From contig JAJUFY010000051.1 in NCBI GenBank assembly GCA_029263635.1, positions 1-11,021 on the forward strand: a stretch of DNA of 11,021 nucleotides. Reading direction: 5' to 3'. Positions 6,673-11,021 of the stretch are shown here, piece by piece; positions within the stretch are counted from its first letter, which is position 1; each line of letters starts with the position of its first letter. The notes below the pieces were generated by a model that was not told the origin of the DNA, made no database searches, and saw only the letters and a program-made list of their open reading frames with translations. A program made the position numbers and the translations under genes. Source of the DNA: Ectothiorhodospiraceae bacterium. GTDB lineage: Bacteria; Pseudomonadota; Gammaproteobacteria; Nitrococcales; AK92.

Positions 6673-6690
6673 ATGTTGCAGTGCATCATA
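6673..6690. promoter_or_regulatory. 17-bp dyad between the small gene and the LysR gene, candidate operator
   Basis: ATGTTGCA-G-TGCATCAT (6673-6689) is an inverted repeat with one mismatched pair in eight. It lies in the 137-base divergent region, about 85 bases before the LysR start and about 50 before the small-gene start. The right arm overlaps TATGAT on the minus strand (6690-6685), a possible -10 for the small gene, though no good -35 is seen. Binding by the adjacent LysR-type protein is the usual arrangement for the family and is inferred here. Confidence 0.33.
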
Positions 6691-6766
6691 ACAAGGCCCG
6701 GCTCCAAGATAATCCGGTAAACTGGAAAAAGATTTATTCCTGTCGTTCATCAATCATGGGTGGGTA

Positions 6767-7678
6767 ATGGAGCAGCTGACGGAGATGCAGGTCTTCATCC
6801 GGGCCGTGGAAGAGCAAGGCTTTTCGGCAGCCGCTAGGGCACTGGATCTGACGCCGTCGGCGGTCAGCAAGCTGATCCGGCGGCTGGAGGACCGGCTGGG
6901 CGTGCGGCTGTTCAACCGCACCACCCGCCGGATCAGCCTGACCGACGCCGGGCGTCGTTATTACCAGCATTGCCGCCGCATCCTGGCGGACATCGCGGCT
7001 GCGGAAGAGGAAGTCAGCGCGCTGGGGAAGGCCGTGAGCGGGCGCTTACGAGTCGCGGTCATGTCGACCTTCGGCCGGGTGGTGGTAGTGCCGCAGCTGC
7101 GGCCGTTTCTGGAGCGTCACCCGAAGCTGACCCTGGAGCTGGAACTGACCGACAGGCCGCCGGATGTGGTCAAGGAAGGGCTGGATCTGGCCATCCAGCT
7201 CAACGAGCAGGTGGAGGATCCGTCGCTGGTGGCGCGCCGGCTGGCGGTCAACGAGCGCATCATCTGCGCCAGCCCGGATTACCTCGACCGTCGCGGGGTG
7301 CCCGAAAGTCCGGAAGAGCTGCGTCACCATAACTGCCTGACGCTGCATTCCATGTCGCGTCTCAACGACTGGGAATTCGAGGATGCGTCCGGTCGTCGTA
7401 CCGTGCGCGTCAGGGGCAGTTTCCACGCCAACACCGCCGACGCGCTCTATCAGGCGGCCCTGGCCGGGATCGGACTCGCCCGGCTGTCGATCTGGCTGGT
7501 AGCCGACGACATCCGCGCCGGTCGGCTGTGCCGGGTGCTGCCCGAGTACACCCATACCGACTCGGCTTATTCGGTGTTCTATCCGCAGGGCCGCTACCAG
7601 TCGCCCAAGGTACGGGCGTTCGTCGATTTTCTGGTGGAGCTGTTCACGCCAGTGCCGCCTTGGGAGCGGGCCGCTTGA
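6767..7678 (+). CDS. LysR-type transcriptional regulator
   Basis: DNA-binding regulator of 303 residues, the normal length of the family. Residues 1-60 form the winged helix-turn-helix, with FSAAARALDLTPSAVSKLIR (about 19-38) as the recognition unit, then RLFNRTTRRISLTDAG. A linker helix follows. From about residue 92 a periplasmic-binding-protein-like effector domain begins with GRLRVAVMSTFGRVVVVPQL and runs to the end. The ATG at 6767 is preceded by GGGTGGGTA and gives the canonical start of the domain. The effector is unknown. It is divergent from the 62-codon gene, and LysR-type regulators often control a divergent neighbour and themselves, so that gene is the first candidate target. It ends 30 bases from the convergent btuF-like gene; no terminator is seen between them. 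Confidence 0.95.
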   Translation: MEQLTEMQVFIRAVEEQGFSAAARALDLTPSAVSKLIRRLEDRLGVRLFNRTTRRISLTDAGRRYYQHCRRILADIAAAEEEVSALGKAVSGRLRVAVMSTFGRVVVVPQLRPFLERHPKLTLELELTDRPPDVVKEGLDLAIQLNEQVEDPSLVARRLAVNERIICASPDYLDRRGVPESPEELRHHNCLTLHSMSRLNDWEFEDASGRRTVRVRGSFHANTADALYQAALAGIGLARLSIWLVADDIRAGRLCRVLPEYTHTDSAYSVFYPQGRYQSPKVRAFVDFLVELFTPVPPWERAA

Positions 7679-7708
7679 GTCGTCGTGGCAGGGCTGTCGG
7701 GGCCGGTG

Positions 7709-8617
7709 TCAGCGGGGCGGTGCGCACTCGGCGCAGCGCCGTGACCGTGCCTGCTCGAGCTGCTCGCACAGCAGCTGGGCGCCATCCAGGATGCGCGGGC
7801 CTTGCCGCTGGACCAGGTCGGCCGGCACGAAGAACAGGTTGCCGCGCCGCACCGCCGTAAGCTGGGGCCAGCGCTGCCAATCGTCCAGCCAGGCTGGCGC
7901 ATCGATGCCGATGCCGCTGGCGACGATGGCCTCAGGGTCGGCGGCCAGGACCGCCTCCAGGCCGACCTGCGGCGCGAGCGTCGGCAGCCTGGCGAATATG
8001 TTGCGGCCGCCGCACAGCTCGATCACCTGGCTGATCATCTGCTCGCCGTTGACGGTCATCAACGGTTGGTTCCAGATCTGGTAGAACACCCGCACCAAGG
8101 GCCGCTGGGAATAGCGCTCAGCGAGTTCTCGCTGGCGCGCCAGGAACGCCCGCGCCGCCGGTTCGGCAACCGCTTTCGTGCCGGCCAGCTGTCCGAACTG
8201 CACCAGGGTGCGCGGGATATCCTCCAGCCGGCGCGGCTCTGAAACGAAGACGGTCAAGCCGAGAGCCCGCAGCCGGGCGATGGTGCGTTCGCCGTTACCG
8301 CTCTGCCAGGCAATGACCAGGTCGGGTCTGGACGCCAGGAGGCGTTCGACGTCGATGCCGCTGGAGCTGCCGACCTGCGGCAGAGCCTGCGCGGCCGGGG
8401 GATGGTCGCTGTAGCTGCCGACGGCGACGATGTGCTCGCCGGCGCCGGCGGCGAACAGCAGCTCGGTGATGTGCGGGGCGAGGCTGACGATGCGCTGCGC
8501 CGGCCCGGGGAGGGTGACGGCGCGACCGGCGTCGTCGGTCACGGTGAGGGCAGCGCCGACGCCGGCCGCCGCCAGGGCGAGAACAAGGCTGATCAACAGA
8601 CGCAGCAGGTTCAGCAT
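7709..8617 (-). CDS. btuF: Periplasmic cobalamin-binding protein, BtuF-like
   Basis: Substrate-binding protein of the vitamin B12/iron-chelate ABC transporter class (PF01497 fold), 302 residues. It starts with a hydrophobic signal peptide of about 22 residues (MLNLLRLLISLVLALAAAG, cleavage near the GVGAA), so it is exported to the periplasm. The family signatures follow: RIVSLAPHITELLFAAGAG near residue 41, then SYSDHPPAAQALPQVG, the IDVERLLASRPDLVIAW segment, and late in the chain NLFFVPADLVQRQGPRILDG. The ATG at 8617 overlaps the stop of the preceding gene in ATGCTGA, which implies translational coupling; a longer frame to 8971 is not used. It is the last gene of the cobalamin operon. The matching permease and ATPase (BtuC, BtuD) are not in the window. 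The cobalamin ligand is inferred from context as well as family. Confidence 0.9.
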   Translation of the reverse strand: MLNLLRLLISLVLALAAAGVGAALTVTDDAGRAVTLPGPAQRIVSLAPHITELLFAAGAGEHIVAVGSYSDHPPAAQALPQVGSSSGIDVERLLASRPDLVIAWQSGNGERTIARLRALGLTVFVSEPRRLEDIPRTLVQFGQLAGTKAVAEPAARAFLARQRELAERYSQRPLVRVFYQIWNQPLMTVNGEQMISQVIELCGGRNIFARLPTLAPQVGLEAVLAADPEAIVASGIGIDAPAWLDDWQRWPQLTAVRRGNLFFVPADLVQRQGPRILDGAQLLCEQLEQARSRRCAECAPPR

Positions 8618-9420
8618 GTTTCGTCGGCCCAGATGCGAATCAAGGCGTGGATCTGCCGTACGCCGTCGGTCAGCGCCGCCGGGCCGGGCTGCAGGATGTC
8701 GCTGGACTTGATCTCGTGCAGCCGCCCTGCCCGCACCGCCGAGATTGCCTTCCAGCCCGGTCGGGCTGCCACCTGCTCCGGCCGGAAACGCTTGCCGCAC
8801 CAGGAGCCGATGATGAGGTCGGGGTTGCGCCTTACCACCTCCTGAGGATCGGCGATGATGCGGTTCTTCGCCAGCGGTTCGCCGGCCAGTTCGCCGAAGC
8901 AATCCTCGCCGCCGGCCAGCTCGATCAGCTCCGAGACCCAGCGAATGCCGGAAATCAACGGCGCGTCCCATTCCTCGAAATACACCCGCGGCCGGCGCGG
9001 CAGGGCGGCAGCGGCGGCTGCCAGTGCATCCAGCTCCTGCTGCAGGGTGGCGATCAGCGCCTCCGCCTTGTCGACGGCGCCGATCAGCGCGCCGACCGTG
9101 TGGATCATGCCGAAGATGCCGGCCACAGAGCGGTGGTTGAACACGTGCACCGACAGTCCGCGACGGATCAGTTCGGCGGCGATGTCGGCTTGAATGTCGG
9201 AGAAGCCCAGCACCAGATCTGGTTCCAGCGCCAGGATGCGTTCGATCCTGGCGCTGGTGAAGGCGCTGACCTTGGGCTTTTCCTTGCGCGCCTGCGGCGG
9301 CCGGACGGTGAAGCCGGAGATGCCGACGACGCGGTCCTGCTCCCCGAGCAGATACAGCGTCTCGGTGGTCTCCTCGGTGAGGCAGACGATGCGGCGGGGT
9401 GTGTTGGCGGCGAAGGTCAC
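8611..9420 (-). CDS. BtuF-like cobalamin-binding protein without signal peptide
   Basis: A 269-residue protein of the same substrate-binding fold as its downstream neighbour. RIVCLTEETTETLYLLGEQD near residue 10 corresponds to the first lobe, RIERILALEPDLVLGFSDIQ to the ligand-cleft segment, and the C-terminal lobe runs from about residue 145 (PRVYFEEWDAPLISGIRW) to the end. Unlike ordinary binding proteins it begins MTFAANTPRR with no hydrophobic signal, so it is probably cytoplasmic or lacks classical export. The GTG start at 9420 overlaps the cobB stop in GTGA and has no clear ribosome site, which fits coupled translation. Its stop overlaps the btuF start. Signal-less relatives are commonly annotated as cobalamin-binding protein near cob genes; a role in handling corrinoids inside the cell is possible but unproven. 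Confidence 0.87.
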   Translation of the reverse strand: MTFAANTPRRIVCLTEETTETLYLLGEQDRVVGISGFTVRPPQARKEKPKVSAFTSARIERILALEPDLVLGFSDIQADIAAELIRRGLSVHVFNHRSVAGIFGMIHTVGALIGAVDKAEALIATLQQELDALAAAAAALPRRPRVYFEEWDAPLISGIRWVSELIELAGGEDCFGELAGEPLAKNRIIADPQEVVRRNPDLIIGSWCGKRFRPEQVAARPGWKAISAVRAGRLHEIKSSDILQPGPAALTDGVRQIHALIRIWADETC

Positions 9421-10715
9421 GGCAGCAGCAGCCTGGCGATCGCCTCCGGATTGGAGGGGAAGTACAGCTGCGCGCTGGATGCCGTCAGCCGGTCCTGGCG
9501 GTAGACCGGCTCGGCGGTCGGCCCCCCATTGGGGCAGACGCCGTGGGCAACCGTGGGCGCGCTGGTGGTCACCGTGGCGTAGTGGAAGCTGTTGCCGCGC
9601 AGCTCGCCCTCCGGCAGTGCCAGGCGCTGCGGTCCTAGGGCGCGCAGCTGTGAGCCGATGCGCGCCTCCCCCGGCAGCACACCGGTGAGCCGGTGCCGCG
9701 CACCATCGGCGCCGGTCAGCGCCTCCAGCAGATACAGCAGGCCACCGCCTTCGGCCAGCAGCGGCCGGCCGGCACGGTGATGAGCGCGCACCGCCGACAG
9801 CAGCGCGGTGTTGGCCGCCAGCGCCGGCAGATGCAGTTCGAGCTGGCCGCCGGGCAGGTACAGGCTGTCGGCTTCCGGCAGCCGCGCTTCGGCAAGCGGC
9901 GAGAAGAAGCGCAGTTCCGCCCCCAGGGCGCGCAGCAGGTCCAGATTGGCCTGATAGATGAAGCAGAACGCCACGTCCCGGGCAACGGCGATACGCAGGC
10001 CGCGCAGCAGGGGCGGCAGCGGCCCGCTGCCAGCGGCATGGAATGCCACCGGCGCCGGCAGCTCCGCCAGCGGCTGCCCGGCAAGCGCCTGCGCCACGGC
10101 ATTCAGCCGCTGGTCGAGGTCGGCCAGCTCGTCCGGCCGCGCCAGGCCAAGCTGGCGTTCCGGCAAGGCAAAGCCGGCCTCGCGGGGCAGGCTGCCCAGC
10201 AGCGGCGTGGCGGCATCAAGATCAGCCGCGAGCAGGTCGCGATGGTAGGCGCCGGCAACACCGTTGGCCACCAGTCCGGCAAATGGCAGGGCCGGCCGGT
10301 AGTGGGCCAGGCCGTGGGCCACGGCGGCAAAGGTCTGTGCCATGGCGGCAGCATCCACCACCGCCAGCACCGGCACGCCAAAGAGCTGCGCCAGATCCGC
10401 GCTGCTGGGGCTGCCGTCGAACAGCCCCATCACGCCCTCGATCAGGATCAGATCGGCCTCGCCGGCGGCCTCGAACAGCAGCTGCCGGCAGTGCGCCTCG
10501 CCGCCCATGAACAGATCGAGCTGATGGCAGGGCGCCCCGGCGGCGGTGGCAAGCAGCATCGGGTCGAGGAAATCGGCGCCGGTCTTGAACACCCGTACCT
10601 GCCGCCCGCGCTGGCGGTGCAGCCGGGCCAGCGCCGCCGTGACGGTGGTCTTGCCCTGGCCGGAGGCCGGCGCAGCGATCAGCAGCGCCGGACAGTGGCG
10701 GACAGTCTCAGTCAT
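9417..10715 (-). CDS. cobB: Cobyrinate a,c-diamide synthase, amidotransferase Cys replaced by Gly
   Basis: Enzyme of cobalamin biosynthesis (CobB/CbiA) that amidates the a and c carboxylates of the corrin ring using ATP and glutamine. Length 432 residues, normal. The N-terminal ATPase half has the P-loop APASGQGKTT at 15-24, KTGADFLDP and IEGVMGLFDG. The C-terminal half is the CobB/CobQ-type glutamine amidotransferase domain. There the usual AECGG nucleophile motif reads AEGGG, with Gly at residue 323 (codon 9749-9747, GGC). The usual histidine is present as H378 in GNSFHYATVT. The ATG at 10715 is chosen because it puts the P-loop at its usual distance; an ATG at 10775 would add 20 Arg-rich residues. 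The start lies in ATGACTGA, overlapping the stop of a mini-ORF. Without the cysteine it may use free ammonia, rely on another subunit, or be impaired. Confidence 0.92.
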   Translation of the reverse strand: MTETVRHCPALLIAAPASGQGKTTVTAALARLHRQRGRQVRVFKTGADFLDPMLLATAAGAPCHQLDLFMGGEAHCRQLLFEAAGEADLILIEGVMGLFDGSPSSADLAQLFGVPVLAVVDAAAMAQTFAAVAHGLAHYRPALPFAGLVANGVAGAYHRDLLAADLDAATPLLGSLPREAGFALPERQLGLARPDELADLDQRLNAVAQALAGQPLAELPAPVAFHAAGSGPLPPLLRGLRIAVARDVAFCFIYQANLDLLRALGAELRFFSPLAEARLPEADSLYLPGGQLELHLPALAANTALLSAVRAHHRAGRPLLAEGGGLLYLLEALTGADGARHRLTGVLPGEARIGSQLRALGPQRLALPEGELRGNSFHYATVTTSAPTVAHGVCPNGGPTAEPVYRQDRLTASSAQLYFPSNPEAIARLLLP

Positions 10716-10779
10716 GCGCCCGCATCGCCTGCCTGGGACCCGGCGCCGGCAGCTCGATGAGGTGCCGTGCTTCATTCAT
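10708..10779 (-). CDS. Possible 23-codon mini-ORF between the receptor gene and cobB
   Basis: ATG at 10779 follows GAGGAA with a 7-base gap, the best ribosome site at this junction. The frame reads 23 residues beginning MNEARHLIELPAPGPRQAMR and stops in ATGACTGA, which overlaps the cobB start. An in-frame ATG at 10794 overlaps the receptor stop in ATGA and would give 28 residues. It may encode a peptide, serve only to deliver ribosomes to the poorly equipped cobB start, or be a remnant of a lost gene; in Pseudomonas aeruginosa cobO lies between the receptor gene and cobB. The peptide is not recognised. The ribosome site could instead serve the longer cobB form from 10775. Confidence 0.4.
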   Translation of the reverse strand: MNEARHLIELPAPGPRQAMRAHD

Positions 10780-10790
10780 GACGAACTTCC

Positions 10791-11021
10791 TCATGGTGCC
10801 GGCGCATAGTGCAAGGTGACGAAGAAGGTCCGGCCGGGCTGGTTAAAGAAGGACGAGGTCTCGTAGTCCTTGTCGAAGACATTGTTGACCTCGGCCTGCA
10901 GTCGCCAGTCCTTGCCGAGGACGATGCCGGCCCTTAGGTCGAGCAGGCCGTAGCCGCTCAGCTCGCGGGTGTTGGCCGGATCGTCGTAGCTGCGGCTGGC
11001 GGCAAAGAATGTTCCACCAAG
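10791..11021 (-). CDS. btuB: TonB-dependent outer-membrane receptor, BtuB-like, C-terminal end only
   Basis: Only the last 76 residues are in the window; the rest lies beyond base 11021. The fragment reads as the final strands of a TonB-dependent beta-barrel: YGLLDLRAGIVLGKDWRLQA, then the signature EVNNVFDKDYET, then FFNQPGRTFFVTLHY as the closing strand. NVFDKDYET followed by a PGR turn matches the end of BtuB-type vitamin B12 receptors. The frame ends in APAP, a few residues past the terminal aromatic. Its place as the first visible gene of the cobalamin operon supports corrinoid import across the outer membrane. A cobalamin riboswitch, if present, would lie upstream and out of sight. Confidence 0.88.
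   Translation of the reverse strand, partial: LGGTFFAASRSYDDPANTRELSGYGLLDLRAGIVLGKDWRLQAEVNNVFDKDYETSSFFNQPGRTFFVTLHYAPAP

Noticed and set aside
8618..8971. Upstream extension of the btuF frame
   Set aside because: It lies inside the coding sequence of the preceding cobalamin-binding protein and would bury the clear signal peptide that starts at 8617.
9693..10760. Open frame of 355 codons on the plus strand
   Set aside because: It is antisense to cobB, Gln/Arg/Gly-rich and without recognisable motifs.
10716..11021. Cobalamin riboswitch for the operon
   Set aside because: The visible region is coding for the receptor C-terminus. Any riboswitch would lie upstream of that gene, outside the window.
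1..11021. CRISPR arrays, insertion sequences, prophage or toxin-antitoxin modules
   Set aside because: No regularly spaced direct repeats, transposase-like frames, integrase or phage proteins were seen; all sizeable genes match chromosomal housekeeping or metabolic families.

Overview
The window is GC-rich DNA (visibly so throughout, with strong G/C preference at third codon positions) from a Gram-negative bacterium. An outer-membrane TonB-dependent receptor, an AmpG-type muropeptide permease, an Escherichia coli-like Tas reductase and an E. coli-like endonuclease V point to a proteobacterium. Gene content and style suit a betaproteobacterium, perhaps Neisseriales/Chromobacteriaceae, but that placement is inference. 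Coding density is high. The longest gene-free stretches are about 190-210 bases (905-1091, 3374-3582, 6237-6440), and none exceeds 300. No rRNA, tRNA, CRISPR array, insertion sequence or phage gene is visible.

Left part (1-4413): thioredoxin reductase trxB (minus, 3' end cut by the window edge) and an AmpG-like permease (minus). These are followed by a divergent small Rieske ferredoxin, a Sel1-repeat protein ending at a clear intrinsic terminator, and a protein with a CheY-like receiver domain. That receiver appears to lack its phospho-acceptor aspartate, and the protein ends in a glycine-zipper membrane tail.

Middle (4448-7678): endonuclease V (nfi) and Tas-type aldo/keto reductase lie in tandem on the minus strand and may be co-transcribed as tas-nfi. 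Upstream is a 62-residue basic protein gene whose 3' untranslated region holds several hairpins, a CU-rich anti-Shine-Dalgarno tract and a strong terminator; this is a candidate dual protein/small-RNA locus. A LysR-type regulator is divergent from it, and a near-perfect 17-bp dyad lies in the shared intergenic region.

Right part (7709-11021): a cobalamin (vitamin B12) operon on the minus strand. In transcription order it holds the C-terminal end of a BtuB-like TonB-dependent receptor, a possible 23-codon mini-ORF, cobyrinate a,c-diamide synthase (cobB/cbiA), a signal-less BtuF-like cobalamin-binding protein, and an exported BtuF-like periplasmic binding protein. The junctions are start/stop overlaps (sORF/cobB ATGACTGA, cobB/next GTGA, next/btuF ATGCTGA), so translation is probably coupled. 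The logic is outer-membrane uptake, periplasmic capture, and corrin-ring amidation. The amidotransferase nucleophile cysteine of CobB appears to be glycine here.

Most interesting: the small-protein/anti-SD 3'UTR locus (6340-6629), the pseudo-receiver with glycine-zipper tail (3583-4413), and the Cys-to-Gly CobB (9417-10715).
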